Shown here in pieces: positions 55,133-63,910 of a stretch of 64,000 bases of DNA (position 1 is its first letter; every line of letters begins with the position of its first letter). A program made the translations under genes and the position numbers. The stretch covers positions 8,108,001-8,172,000 of the forward strand of contig NC_004463.1 in assembly GCF_000011365.1 (NCBI RefSeq). The letters run 5' to 3'. Source of the DNA: Bradyrhizobium diazoefficiens USDA 110 (lineage in GTDB: Bacteria > Pseudomonadota > Alphaproteobacteria > Rhizobiales > Xanthobacteraceae). Under the pieces are notes generated by a model. It was not told the DNA's origin. It was given only the letters and a program-made list of their open reading frames with translations, and did no database searches.

Positions 55133-56695
55133 TCATCTCCTCTGCATTTCCGGCGACATCAGCAGCAGCGCCAGCGCCTGCTGGCGCGATTCCGCGCGCT
55201 CGATGGTCCGCCGCGTTTCGATCGACGCCGCGTCTGCCGCTGCGAATTCCAGCAGGTCGAGCGGGTCGATGTTGTTGCCGAGCCGCGCGCCCATCTGCGC
55301 GGCGATGTCGAGCCGCAGCTTCATGCCTTCGGGCGCGGCCCAGGCCGCAACGGTGTCCGGGAAACCGTTGGGACCGGACGGCGACCACAGCGGCTGGCCG
55401 AGCAGATTGAGACCGTTCAGATAGGCGCCGGGATCCTCCGGCACGCGCGCGAGCAGCCGGCCGCTCGCGACCAGGAAATCGTAAGGGCTGCGCATCTTGG
55501 TCAGCGGCGCCTTCCAGGCCTCGTCAGAATCGACCAACGCGGTCGCCATGGCCTTGAGATCACCATCGGTCTTGACGAAGACGTCGCGCAGGCGCGCGAC
55601 CAATGCCTGGGGCGGATCGTCGGCGACGAAATGACGAACGAGCTTGGTCGCGATGAAATTCGCGGTCGACGGATGCCGGGCGATGTCGGCGAGCGCCGCC
55701 TCGCCCTGCGCCAGCCCCGTCGGCTCGTAGGTCTTGCCGAGCAGCACTTGCGGCCCCGGCTGGTGCGCGTTGACGTTGAAGGCGAAGGAGCCGGGTGTGC
55801 CGAGCCCGCCTTGCCGTCCGGCAAAGGTCCAGCCCGTGATGATGCGCGCGAGCGAGGTGACGTCCTCCTGCGTGTAGCCGCCGCCGACGCCGAGCGTGTG
55901 CAGCTCCATGATCTCGCGCGCGAGATTTTCGTTGAGCCCGCGCTTGCGGTTTTGCCCCGCGCGCGAGTCCGGCCCAAGCGATTGCTGGTTGTCGAGGAAG
56001 AACAGCATGGCCGGATGCTGCTCGACCGCCTTGAGCATGTCGGCGAAGCGCCCGAGCACGTGCGGCCGGATCGCCTCGCGCTCGAACGCGCCGGCCCAGA
56101 TCCGCGCCAGCTCGCCCTTGCTCGCGGAGATGCAGAAATGGTTGGACCAGAACACGACCAGCCGCTCGGTGAAGCCGCACTCGACCAGCGTGGCACGCTG
56201 CAAGCGCGCCAGCGCCTCGGCACGAAAGGTTTTCTGGATCACGTTGAGCGGCTGCGGTGCAGGTTTTGCGGCGGGCGGCGCGGCCATGTTCGGCTGCATG
56301 GTCTCGGGCTTCGCCGCAGCGTCCGCCGGCTTGGCTTCGGCCATCTGGCCGGCGATCTCGGTCGCAGCCGTGTTCAGCGAGAGATTGCGGCGCGGCCCGG
56401 GCTTCTGATCAGCCGGCGCCTGCAGTGGCGGCGCTTCGGGCGGCGTGCCGGCCTTGGCGGCGGCCTCACGTGCCTGCTTGACCTCGTCCTGATAGGCGAA
56501 CACGGCCTGACCGAGTTGCGGCGTCGATTGCAGGCCGGGCGCCTCCAGCAGCACGCCGTTGGGACGCGCCAGTTCCGCCTTCACGAAACCGCGCGGATCG
56601 GACGCCGCGTTGATCAGATCGCCGGATGCCCCGCCGCGGGCGCCGAGGCCGAAGCGGTTGAGCGCGACGAGGGCGGCTTGCGAATCGCGGGCCAT
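55133..56695 (-). CDS. DUF1800 protein
   Basis: 520 residues. The N-terminal ALVALNRFGLGARGG starts the domain. FTERLVVFWSNHFCIS, NENLAREIMELHTLGVGGGYTQEDV and LVRHFVADDPP are its main conserved blocks. A Pro/Ala-rich insertion lies at about residues 80-150. No signal peptide is seen. DUF1800 and DUF1501 genes are adjacent in very many bacteria and their products are thought to act together, though on what is unknown. The stop overlaps the DUF1501 start. ATG 56695 was chosen over the upstream frame. Confidence 0.88.
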   Translation of the reverse strand: MARDSQAALVALNRFGLGARGGASGDLINAASDPRGFVKAELARPNGVLLEAPGLQSTPQLGQAVFAYQDEVKQAREAAAKAGTPPEAPPLQAPADQKPGPRRNLSLNTAATEIAGQMAEAKPADAAAKPETMQPNMAAPPAAKPAPQPLNVIQKTFRAEALARLQRATLVECGFTERLVVFWSNHFCISASKGELARIWAGAFEREAIRPHVLGRFADMLKAVEQHPAMLFFLDNQQSLGPDSRAGQNRKRGLNENLAREIMELHTLGVGGGYTQEDVTSLARIITGWTFAGRQGGLGTPGSFAFNVNAHQPGPQVLLGKTYEPTGLAQGEAALADIARHPSTANFIATKLVRHFVADDPPQALVARLRDVFVKTDGDLKAMATALVDSDEAWKAPLTKMRSPYDFLVASGRLLARVPEDPGAYLNGLNLLGQPLWSPSGPNGFPDTVAAWAAPEGMKLRLDIAAQMGARLGNNIDPLDLLEFAAADAASIETRRTIERAESRQQALALLLMSPEMQRR

Positions 56696-56809
56696 CGATT
56701 TGTCCTTCGCGGATTGCCAACCGCTTTCCTGGTCTGTGCGCGGCGGATAATATACTGCAGCCGGAGATGAACCCGACATGAAAATGACGGCACAGCTTTT
56801 GCGCAAATC

Positions 56810-57019
56810 ATGACAATTCCGAAAGAATCCTCAATGCAGGGCCCGCGCCGTCTCACCTGCTCCCGCTGCGGCACCGAGTTCGGCTGCGACCTCTCGGGCA
56901 CCTGCTGGTGCGCGGAGGAAACCGCGCGACTGCCGATGCCGGTCAAGGGCGAGGATTGTTTGTGCCGGGACTGTCTGCGCAAGGCGGCGGCGCGTAGCCC
57001 GGATGGAGCGCAAGCGTAA
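56810..57019 (+). CDS. Cysteine-rich CWC-type protein
   Basis: Up to 69 residues with seven cysteines: LTCSRCGTEFGC, GTCWC, DCLCRDCL. The CWC arrangement suggests zinc or iron-sulphur binding. ATG 56810 and ATG 56834 are both possible starts. The last seven residues (SPDGAQA) are encoded by a repeat-like block (AGCCCGGATGGAGCGCAAGC), so the original end may have been altered. It is divergent from the DUF1800 gene. Confidence 0.65.
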   Translation: MTIPKESSMQGPRRLTCSRCGTEFGCDLSGTCWCAEETARLPMPVKGEDCLCRDCLRKAAARSPDGAQA

Positions 57020-57037
57020 TCCGGGCTACGGCAGTAT

Positions 57038-57130
57038 CGTAGGGTGGGCAAAGCGAAGCGTGCCCACCATTTTCATTGCGCGTGTGGGGAGATGGTGGGC
57101 ACGGCGCTTTGCGCCTTTGCCCACCCTACG
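57038..57130. repeat. Dispersed palindromic repeat, 'GTAGGGTGGGCA' family, copy 3
   Basis: CGTAGGGTGGGCAAAGCGAA ... TTTGCCCACCCTACG. Nearly identical to the copy at 41677. It sits between convergent genes. Confidence 0.85.
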
Positions 57131-57142
57131 AAGCGACAAAAC

Positions 57143-57841
57143 TTACACCGCATGCCCCGGTGAGGTCCGCGCCATGCCGTCGAACGCGTCGAGCAGCTTC
57201 TCGCGCCAGGCGTAGACCGGATCATCCGCCTCCAGCAGCTTGAACGGGCTCGTCACGCGCGCCCACTGAAAACCGCCGAACACGATGTAGTCGGCATAGT
57301 TCGGCGCGCCGCCGCCGATGAAGGGCTGCTTCTTCAACGTTTGCCGCATCATCTCCAACGATTTGCGGAAGGCGACCACGCCGGCATCGCGGCTGGCCAT
57401 GATCTCTTCCAGCGTCTTGCCGCCAAAGCGCGCCTCGCGCGATTGGCGGAAATAGGCGGCATCGACGTCGGCGAGATTCTTCGGGATGTCGGCGATGATC
57501 AGCGGAAAGATGCCGCCGACGATGGCGATGTCGCCGAAGGCGTTGATCATGCGCGCCATGGCGCGGCCGCCCTCGCCGCCGAACAGCGACGGGCGATCCG
57601 GAAACCTGTCTTCGAGATAGTTCGCGATCGTCCAGGAATCGACGACGGGCTTGTCATCGTGCAGGAGCACCGGGACCTTCTCCGAGCCGTGCGGCGCGAT
57701 CGCGCTCTTCTCGGTGAAGCGCCAGGGCAGCGATTCCGCCGCCAGCCCCTTGTGCGCCAGCGCCATCCGCGTGCGCCAGCAATACGGGCTGAAGGGACGC
57801 GAGGCGTCGGTGCCGACGAGTTCGAACAGTTTGAGCGACAT
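57143..57841 (-). CDS. Glutathione S-transferase family protein
   Basis: 232 residues. The N-terminal thioredoxin-like domain reads KLFELVGTDASRPFSPYCWRTRMALAHKGL (with Ser and Cys in the active-site turn), then EKVPVLLHDDKPVVDSWTIANYLEDRF (cis-Pro and the DS glutathione contact). The C-terminal helical domain is long and includes KKQPFIGGGAPNYADYIVFGGFQWA. It is of the fungal/bacterial beta-etherase-like branch by general look. ATG 57841. It stands alone between repeats. Confidence 0.87.
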   Translation of the reverse strand: MSLKLFELVGTDASRPFSPYCWRTRMALAHKGLAAESLPWRFTEKSAIAPHGSEKVPVLLHDDKPVVDSWTIANYLEDRFPDRPSLFGGEGGRAMARMINAFGDIAIVGGIFPLIIADIPKNLADVDAAYFRQSREARFGGKTLEEIMASRDAGVVAFRKSLEMMRQTLKKQPFIGGGAPNYADYIVFGGFQWARVTSPFKLLEADDPVYAWREKLLDAFDGMARTSPGHAV

Positions 57842-57856
57842 GGCCGGTGCTCCGTG

Positions 57857-57934
57857 ATCGCGAACGCAGCGAAGCAATCCAGACTGCCGCCGCGGAGACA
57901 TTCTGGATTGCTTCGCTGGCGCTCGCAATGATGA
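57857..57934. repeat. Inverted repeat 'GCGAAGCAATCCAGA...TCTGGATTGCTTCGC'
   Basis: GCAGCGAAGCAATCCAGA and TCTGGATTGCTTCGCTGGC are inverted copies 15 bases apart. A single arm is at 44724-44756. Confidence 0.8.
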
Positions 57935-57944
57935 TGTGGAGACC

Positions 57945-58175
57945 TCACCGCCCGTGCGTGCGCAAGAACCTCTCGCCGTCCTCCGTCACCGCGATCACCA
58001 GCCCGAGGCCTGCAACCGTCTCGCGCGCGACGTAGCCGCGGTCGGCGGCGTCTTCCCAGATGGTGAGGCGCGGGCACGAGGTCTTCCAGGTCGAAATCAC
58101 CTCGGCATAGGCGCGCGGCTCGCGCGCGACCCATTCGACGAAGTCCAGCACCAGCGGATCGGCAGTCTCGCTCAT
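57945..58175 (-). CDS. Small protein coupled to the TSUP permease, 76 aa
   Basis: A 76-residue protein with a winged-helix-like layout (VLDFVEWVAREPRAYAEVIS, LTIWEDAADRGYVARETVAG LGLVIAVTEDGERFL). The final 'GxVxVTEdGErFL' type strand-turn is common in small MarR-like or DUF proteins. Its ATG overlaps the stop of the permease gene (ATGA), so the two are translated together. Whether it regulates the permease is not known. Confidence 0.65.
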   Translation of the reverse strand: MSETADPLVLDFVEWVAREPRAYAEVISTWKTSCPRLTIWEDAADRGYVARETVAGLGLVIAVTEDGERFLRTHGR

Positions 58176-58942
58176 TGCAAACCTCCCTTGTCGAAGGCCG
58201 CCAGCACCGGGGTGCGAACCAGCAGCCAGCCGCCATAGGCGACGTAGTAGCAGGCGATGGTGGTGATCAGCTTGTTCGACCAGGCGATGAATTGCTGGTC
58301 GGTCATGGCTTCGAGAATGCGGCGCGCGAGCGTGGTGCCGAGCATGGATGCTACGATCGCGACGCCGGCGAGCACGGGATCGAGGCTCGCGGCCTGGTCG
58401 ATGATGCCGCCGAAATAGATCAGCTTGGTGAAGTGGCTGACGAGCTGGCACATCGCCTTCGTCGCCACCTTCTCGCGCCGGCCGAAATCGCCGCCGAGGA
58501 AGAAGGTGTCGAGCAGCGGCCCCGACACGCCGGTCATCAGCATCAAGCCCATGCAGATCGTGCCATAGACGGTGCCCTGCCAGAGCCTATCAGGGTCCGG
58601 CTTGATGTTCGTCGGCAGCAGCCGCGCCATGAACGGGGTGATGCCGAGCAGCAGCAGCGCCATCGGCTTGTCAGGCACGTAGCGGGTGAGCGACCAGGCC
58701 GCGAGCGCGATGGTCGCGCCGACCATATAGTTCGCGACGGGCCGCCAGCGGATATGCGCCCGCCACAGGAACGCACGCCAGCCGTTCGAGGCCATCTGCG
58801 TGATCGCATGCAGCACCATCGCGGTCGGCAGCGGCATCAGGGCCAGCAGCACGCCGATCAGGATCAGCCCGCCCGCCATGCCGAACAGCCCCGACAGGAA
58901 CGCGGTGGCGACCATCAGCAATCCAAGGGCAGCGATCATCAT
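58172..58942 (-). CDS. TSUP-family permease (TauE/SafE)
   Basis: 256 residues with seven or eight membrane helices. LLMVATAFLSGLFGMAGGLILIGVLL carries the family's first-repeat motif, and the second-repeat equivalent is GLMLMTGVSGPLLDTFFLGG. Members export or import sulphite, sulphoacetate or related anions. Two adjacent ATGs (58942, 58939) are both possible. It is followed by the overlapping 76-residue gene and is divergent from the LysR gene, across a repeat. Confidence 0.87.
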   Translation of the reverse strand: MMIAALGLLMVATAFLSGLFGMAGGLILIGVLLALMPLPTAMVLHAITQMASNGWRAFLWRAHIRWRPVANYMVGATIALAAWSLTRYVPDKPMALLLLGITPFMARLLPTNIKPDPDRLWQGTVYGTICMGLMLMTGVSGPLLDTFFLGGDFGRREKVATKAMCQLVSHFTKLIYFGGIIDQAASLDPVLAGVAIVASMLGTTLARRILEAMTDQQFIAWSNKLITTIACYYVAYGGWLLVRTPVLAAFDKGGLQ

Positions 58943-58990
58943 GGGTGTCACGCGGGGTCTCCGTGGCAAGTGAGGGACGCAGACTGTGCG

Positions 58991-59132
58991 CTCTCCCTCG
59001 CCCCGCTTGCGGGGAGAGGGTGGGATGAGGGGGAGCCTCCACAAGGGAGGTGGCAGTTGGACTCGCGGAGACTCCCCCTCACCCGGAATTTGCTGTCGCA
59101 AATTCCGGCCTCTCCCCGCAGGCGGGGAGAGG
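58991..59132. repeat. Dispersed inverted repeat, 'CTCTCCCC' family, copy 4
   Basis: CTCTCCCTCGCCCCGCTTGC GGGGAGAGGG at one end and GCCTCTCCCCGCAGGCGGGG AGAGGC at the other, with CCCCCTCACCCGG and GGAATTTGCTGTCGCAAATTCC inside. It separates two divergent genes. Confidence 0.8.
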
Positions 59133-59256
59133 CGAAGAAGCAGCCTCCCGCTCAACAAAATCAGCATGGATTACGCTGATATTTCTGCCTCGCTTGCTCC
59201 CCTCGCGCAAACTGAGTTATCTTGCCCTGGCATCAGCTTTCCTGAGGGTCGGTCAT

Positions 59257-60174
59257 TTGCGGCGGCTGCTCTTTCTCAACGGCATCAAGGCATTCGAGGC
59301 GGCGGCGCGGACCGGCAGCTTTGCTGCGGCGGGCGTCGAGCTCAACGTGTCGGCGGCCGCGGTCAGCCGCATGGTGCATCTGCTGGAGGAGCGGCTCGGC
59401 GTCGCGCTGTTCGAGCGCAAGGCCAACAGGCTGGTACTGACGCAGGCGGGACGCGCCTATCAGAGCGGGCTGACGCCGATCTTCGATGCGCTCGCCAGCC
59501 TGACCGCGCAGGTGACGGCGCCGTCCAGCGTCCGCGTGCTCACCATCGGCGTCGGCCACACCTTTGCGATGCGCTGGCTGATCCCGCGCCTGTCGGAGTT
59601 TCGCAACGAGGAGCCCGACATCGAGGTGCGCTTCACCACCGGCGGCGCGTCGGTGCCGTTCGGCGAGGACTGGAGCTGCGGCATCAAGCTCGGCACCGGC
59701 GACTGGCCCGGTCTCGTCGCCGAGCCGCTGTTCGCCGGCGACCTCACGCCGGTCTGCGTGCCCCGTCTCGCCGCGAGCCTGAAGCGCCCGGCCGATCTCA
59801 GGGGACCCAGCCTGATCCGCGTCGCACATTCAGCCGAGGACTGGCCGATCTGGCTGAAGGCCGCCAACCTCGCGCGCATCAATGCGCGCGGGCCGGAATT
59901 CCAGTTCTACGGCCAGGCGCTCCAGGCCGCCGCCGACGGGCTCGGCATCGCCATGGGCATCCGGCCCTACATCGACGACGATCTCGCCGCCGGGCGCCTG
60001 GTAGCGCCGTTCGACCTCTCGGTGCCCAAAGGCATGCGCTGGTATCTGGTCTATCGCAGCTTCCAGACCGAGCAGCGCGACTTTGCCGCGTTCCGCCGCT
60101 GGATCATGCGGGCGGCGTCGGAACCCGCCGCCCGTCCGGCGAGGCGCACCGGCCGCACCACCGCGCGGAACTGA
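59257..60174 (+). CDS. LysR-family transcriptional regulator (GcvA-like)
   Basis: 305 residues from a TTG start at 59257, chosen because GAGGG lies nine bases upstream and the product then begins RRLLFLNGIKAFEAAARTGSF, the usual GcvA-type start. Helix-turn-helix GSFAAAGVELNVSAAAVSRMVHLLEERLGVALFER; effector domain with VRVLTIGVGHTFAMRWLIPRL. It is divergent from the TSUP permease. Its C-terminal tail is Arg/Ala rich. Confidence 0.88.
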   Translation: MRRLLFLNGIKAFEAAARTGSFAAAGVELNVSAAAVSRMVHLLEERLGVALFERKANRLVLTQAGRAYQSGLTPIFDALASLTAQVTAPSSVRVLTIGVGHTFAMRWLIPRLSEFRNEEPDIEVRFTTGGASVPFGEDWSCGIKLGTGDWPGLVAEPLFAGDLTPVCVPRLAASLKRPADLRGPSLIRVAHSAEDWPIWLKAANLARINARGPEFQFYGQALQAAADGLGIAMGIRPYIDDDLAAGRLVAPFDLSVPKGMRWYLVYRSFQTEQRDFAAFRRWIMRAASEPAARPARRTGRTTARN

Positions 60175-60210
60175 AATTCAGCGGTTCCGCGGGCAAAAAA
60201 CCCCGTCGCA

Positions 60211-60226
60211 TGTGAACCGCTTCACA
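60211..60226. promoter_or_regulatory. CRP-like palindrome
   Basis: TGTGA-ACCGCT-TCACA, extended one base each side to ATGTGAA / TTCACAT, matches the classic CRP half-sites perfectly. It is centred about 93 bases before the gene at 60312 and just after the LysR stop. Whether a CRP/FNR-family protein of this organism binds it is unknown. Confidence 0.45.
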
Positions 60227-60311
60227 TCCTGAAATCCGCAAACGTGGTCCCCTGACCCTCCAACAAGGCGCTCGAGCAACAGACTCGACCAAGACACTCC
60301 GGGGACTACCA

Positions 60312-60536
60312 ATGACGACCATCTATGACGGCTTTGACATCGAATCCTTCGAAGCTGGCAAGGGGCTGTGGCACGCCCGCATCCGGCGCGCCGATTTCAG
60401 CCTGGTTGCCATCGACGGCGTGCTGTTTCCGGCCATGGAGGTCGGCTTCGCCTGGCCCGATCGCGACGCCGCGATTGCCGATGCCAAGCACCACATCGAT
60501 CGCTTCCGCCGGCGGGCCGACAGCGACGACGAATAA
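60312..60536 (+). CDS. Hypothetical protein, 74 aa
   Basis: A 74-residue soluble protein. WHARIRRADFSLVAIDGVLF then FPAMEVGFAWPDRDAAIADA suggests a small alpha/beta fold with a C-terminal charged helix (KHHIDRFRRRADSDDE). CCGGGGAC precedes the ATG. No domain recognised. It is followed 30 bases later by a zinc-ribbon-like gene, so they are probably co-transcribed. Confidence 0.7.
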   Translation: MTTIYDGFDIESFEAGKGLWHARIRRADFSLVAIDGVLFPAMEVGFAWPDRDAAIADAKHHIDRFRRRADSDDE

Positions 60537-60566
60537 TCGGTCAGGGACGGCGAAGGGGAACCGGTC

Positions 60567-60797
60567 ATGTCAATCACCGAATTCGACGACGGAGCGCGGC
60601 CTCGGATCTACAACCGCGCCGTCCTGTCGAATTGTCCCGAATGCGACGGCGATCTCACGGTGCTCCGCGTGATCGGCGGCCGCGCCGGGTGCGAGTACTG
60701 GACCATGCGCTGCACCGATTGCGGCGGGATCCACCTCGACATCCTCAAGGCGCATGGGACGGCCGAGGACAACGAGGGCCCGCTGCCGGCGGCGTGA
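60567..60797 (+). CDS. Zinc-ribbon-like small protein, 76 aa
   Basis: 76 residues with CPECDGDLTVLRVIGGRAGC and MRCTDCGGIHLDIL, two CxxC pairs 27 residues apart, the layout of a treble-clef or ribbon zinc site. AAGGGGAA lies before the ATG. Probably regulatory or RNA-binding, but nothing more can be said. It is between the 74-residue gene and uvrB on the same strand. Confidence 0.7.
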   Translation: MSITEFDDGARPRIYNRAVLSNCPECDGDLTVLRVIGGRAGCEYWTMRCTDCGGIHLDILKAHGTAEDNEGPLPAA

Positions 60798-60890
60798 CGT
60801 TTCGGCCTGCTGCCAACCTGCTGTCAGCAGCCTGCGCACGGACGGGCATTCGCCCTTTCCTGAGGGGCGGACTCGTCCCATATTCGCCTC

Positions 60891-63818
60891 ATGGCGAAGA
60901 AACCTGCATCCTCCGAAAAATCCGGCAAATCCCCCAAGTCCAAGGCCCCGTCCAAGGCCCCGAACTCGAAGGCGCACCGCCCTGACGTGCAGCCGATCGG
61001 GCCGGCGCTGGCCGAGCTGCTCAATCCCGCCATCAACCGCGGCGATGCCGGGCTTGGATCGGGCACCGGCCTCCAGCCGCCGCCGGACAATTCGCGCGAC
61101 CGCCGCGCCGGGGGCGAGGCCGCCGCGCATCGCGCGCGCGCCTCGACGCCGAAGGACTTTCCCAGTGACCGCCCGGCGGGACTCGACGAGGCGCCGCAGG
61201 CCAATTACGGCACCGCGGCCACGATCCCGACGCTCGATCCGGAACTGGCGCGGCAGCTCGGCCTGCCCACCGAGGAGGACGATGCCGAGGCGCTGGCGCG
61301 TCCGCCGCGCAGCAAAATGGAGGCGCTCGGCGTCAAGGCGACCGCGGATGCGCTGGAGTCGCTGATCCGCGAGGGCCGGCCGGAGTTCCGCAAGGACGAC
61401 GGCTCCACGAAGGTATGGACCCCGCATCGGCCGCCGCGCCCGGAAAAGTCCGAAGGTGGCGTGCGCTTCGAGATCAAGTCGCACTACGAGCCGCGCGGCG
61501 ACCAGCCGACCGCGATCGCCGAGCTCGTCGAGGGCATCGAGCGCAACGACCGCAGCCAAGTGCTGCTCGGCGTCACCGGAAGCGGCAAGACCTACACCAT
61601 GGCCAAGGTAATCGAGGCGACGCAGCGCCCCGCCATCATCCTGGCGCCGAACAAGACGCTGGCCGCCCAGCTCTATGGCGAGTTCAAGAACTTCTTCCCC
61701 GACAACGCGGTCGAATATTTCGTCTCGTATTACGACTACTACCAGCCGGAAGCGTACGTCCCGCGCACCGACACCTATATCGAGAAGGACTCCTCGATCA
61801 ACGAGCAGATCGACCGCATGCGCCACTCGGCGACGCGCGCGCTGCTCGAACGCGACGACGTCATCATCGTCGCCTCGGTGTCCTGCATCTACGGTATCGG
61901 CTCGGTCGAGACCTACACCGCGATGACCTTCGCGCTGAAGAAGGGCGAGCGCATCGACCAGCGCCAGCTGATCGCCGACCTCGTCGCGCTCCAGTACAAG
62001 CGCACCCAGGCCGATTTCACCCGCGGCACCTTCCGGGTCAGAGGCGACGTCATCGACATCTTCCCGGCGCACTATGAGGACCGCGCCTGGCGCGTGAACC
62101 TGTTCGGCGACACCATCGAGACCATCGAGGAGTTCGATCCGCTCACCGGCCACAAGCAGGACGAGCTCGAATTCATCAAGATGTACGCCAACTCGCACTA
62201 TGTGACGCCGCGCCCGACGCTGGTGCAGGCGATCAAGTCGATCAAATCGGAATTGAAGCAGCGGCTCGATCAGCTGCACGACCAGGGCCGCCTTTTGGAA
62301 GCGCAGCGGCTGGAGCAGCGCACCACCTTCGACCTCGAGATGATGGAGGCGACCGGAAGCTGCGCCGGCATCGAGAACTATTCGCGCTATCTCACCGGAC
62401 GCCTGCCCGGCGAGCCGCCGCCGACGCTGTTCGAATACGTGCCTGACAACGCGCTGGTGTTCGCCGACGAAAGCCACGTCACCGTCCCCCAGATCGGCGC
62501 CATGTTCAAAGGCGACTTCCGCCGCAAGGCGACGCTCGCCGAATACGGTTTCCGCCTGCCCTCCTGCATGGACAACCGCCCGCTCCGCTTCGAGGAATGG
62601 GACATGATGCGGCCGCAGACCATCGCGGTGTCGGCGACGCCGAGCGGCTGGGAGCTGAACGAGAGCGGCGGCGTGTTCGTCGAGCAGGTCATTCGCCCGA
62701 CCGGGCTTATTGATCCTCCGGTCAACATTCGCCCCGCCCGCACCCAGGTCGACGATCTGGTCGGCGAAGTCCGCGCCACCGCGCAGGCCGGCTATCGCTC
62801 GCTGATCACGGTGCTGACCAAGCGCATGGCGGAGGATCTCACCGAATATCTGCACGAGCAGGGTATTCGCGTCCGCTACATGCACTCGGATATCGACACC
62901 ATCGAGCGCATCGAGATCATCCGGGATCTCCGGCTCGGCGCGTTCGACGCGCTGGTCGGCATCAACCTCCTGCGCGAGGGCCTCGACATTCCCGAATGCG
63001 CGCTGGTCGCGATTCTCGACGCCGACAAGGAAGGCTTTTTGCGCAGCGAAACGTCCTTGATCCAGACCATCGGCCGCGCCGCGCGCAACGTCGACGGCAA
63101 GGTGATCCTCTATGCCGACCAGATGACCGGCTCGATGGAGCGCGCCATCGCCGAGACCAATCGGCGCCGCGAAAAACAGGTCGAGTACAACACCGCCAAC
63201 GGCATCACGCCGGAGAGCGTGAAGAAGCAGATCGGCGACATCCTCAATTCCGTCTACGAGCGCGACCACGTGCTGGTCGAGGTCGGCGGCCAGGACATGA
63301 CCGACGACGTCATCTCGATCGGACACAATTTCGAAGCCGTGCTCGCCGATCTCGAAACCCGCATGCGCGAGGCCGCCGCCGATTTGAACTTCGAGGAAGC
63401 CGCGCGCCTGCGCGACGAAGTCAAGCGCCTGCGCGCCACCGAGCTCGCGGTGGTCGACGACCCCACCGCCAAGCAGCGCACCGTCCAGGGCAAGGCCGGC
63501 GCCTATGCCGGCACCAAGAAGTACGGCGACGCGGCGAACCTGCCCGTCAGCGCGATGAAGAGGAAAACCGTGAGCTCCGCGCTGAAGGCCAGCGGCGGCG
63601 GCAGCGGCTCGAAGGTGCACAAGCCGCATCTCGACGAGATGCACGGCCCGGAATCGCTGCCCTACCGCGAGAAGCCGAGCCTGCCGGCAAAGCCGTTCGG
63701 CAGCACGAGCCGGATCATCCAGCCGACGGACTCGCGACAGTCAGGACCGGAGTTCGGCCCCACCCCGCGCTCCAGCGGCGGCGCGCCGGGGCATCGCGGC
63801 GGGTGGAAGAAGAGGTAG
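60891..63818 (+). CDS. uvrB: UvrABC system protein B with long extensions
   Basis: DNA damage recognition helicase of nucleotide excision repair. 975 residues, against about 670 in E. coli. Walker A GVTGSGKT starts at about residue 227, so an extra 185 or so Lys/Pro/Ala-rich residues precede the core. The beta-hairpin [21 protein letters not shown], the helicase DESH ([13 protein letters not shown]), [13 protein letters not shown] and QTIGRAARN motifs are intact. A UVR domain ([18 protein letters not shown]) lies near 830, and about 120 further low-complexity residues follow. No GTTC-N7-GTTC LexA site was seen upstream. Confidence 0.96.
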   Translation: MAKKPASSEKSGKSPKSKAPSKAPNSKAHRPDVQPIGPALAELLNPAINRGDAGLGSGTGLQPPPDNSRDRRAGGEAAAHRARASTPKDFPSDRPAGLDEAPQANYGTAATIPTLDPELARQLGLPTEEDDAEALARPPRSKMEALGVKATADALESLIREGRPEFRKDDGSTKVWTPHRPPRPEKSEGGVRFEIKSHYEPRGDQPTAIAELVEGIERNDRSQVLLGVTGSGKTYTMAKVIEATQRPAIILAPNKTLAAQLYGEFKNFFPDNAVEYFVSYYDYYQPEAYVPRTDTYIEKDSSINEQIDRMRHSATRALLERDDVIIVASVSCIYGIGSVETYTAMTFALKKGERIDQRQLIADLVALQYKRTQADFTRGTFRVRGDVIDIFPAHYEDRAWRVNLFGDTIETIEEFDPLTGHKQDELEFIKMYANSHYVTPRPTLVQAIKSIKSELKQRLDQLHDQGRLLEAQRLEQRTTFDLEMMEATGSCAGIENYSRYLTGRLPGEPPPTLFEYVPDNALVFADESHVTVPQIGAMFKGDFRRKATLAEYGFRLPSCMDNRPLRFEEWDMMRPQTIAVSATPSGWELNESGGVFVEQVIRPTGLIDPPVNIRPARTQVDDLVGEVRATAQAGYRSLITVLTKRMAEDLTEYLHEQGIRVRYMHSDIDTIERIEIIRDLRLGAFDALVGINLLREGLDIPECALVAILDADKEGFLRSETSLIQTIGRAARNVDGKVILYADQMTGSMERAIAETNRRREKQVEYNTANGITPESVKKQIGDILNSVYERDHVLVEVGGQDMTDDVISIGHNFEAVLADLETRMREAAADLNFEEAARLRDEVKRLRATELAVVDDPTAKQRTVQGKAGAYAGTKKYGDAANLPVSAMKRKTVSSALKASGGGSGSKVHKPHLDEMHGPESLPYREKPSLPAKPFGSTSRIIQPTDSRQSGPEFGPTPRSSGGAPGHRGGWKKR

Positions 63819-63847
63819 GGGGCGCGGGGTCATCCGCGTTGTTCGTG

Positions 63848-63891
63848 GTTATGGATTCCGGGCTCGCGACTTCGTCGCGCCCCGGAATGAC
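63848..63891. repeat. REP-like repeat, short copy
   Basis: GGTTATGGATTCCGGGCTCG ... GCGCCCCGGAATGAC, with a CGCGACTTCGTCGCG hairpin. Same family as 53801-53900. Confidence 0.8.
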
Positions 63892-63910
63892 GAGGGAGAG
63901 ATATGCTCCC

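Noticed and set aside
57095..57115. Sigma-54 promoter (GGCAC-N5-TTGC)
   Set aside because: The match lies inside the GTAGGGTGGGCA repeat, faces no gene start and is part of the repeat's own consensus.
60798..60890. LexA box controlling uvrB
   Set aside because: No GTTC-N7-GTTC (alphaproteobacterial SOS box) is visible in the upstream region.
60570..63644. 1000-codon open frame opposite uvrB
   Set aside because: Same reason: low-complexity Arg/Gly/Leu/Val composition and perfect register with uvrB codons.
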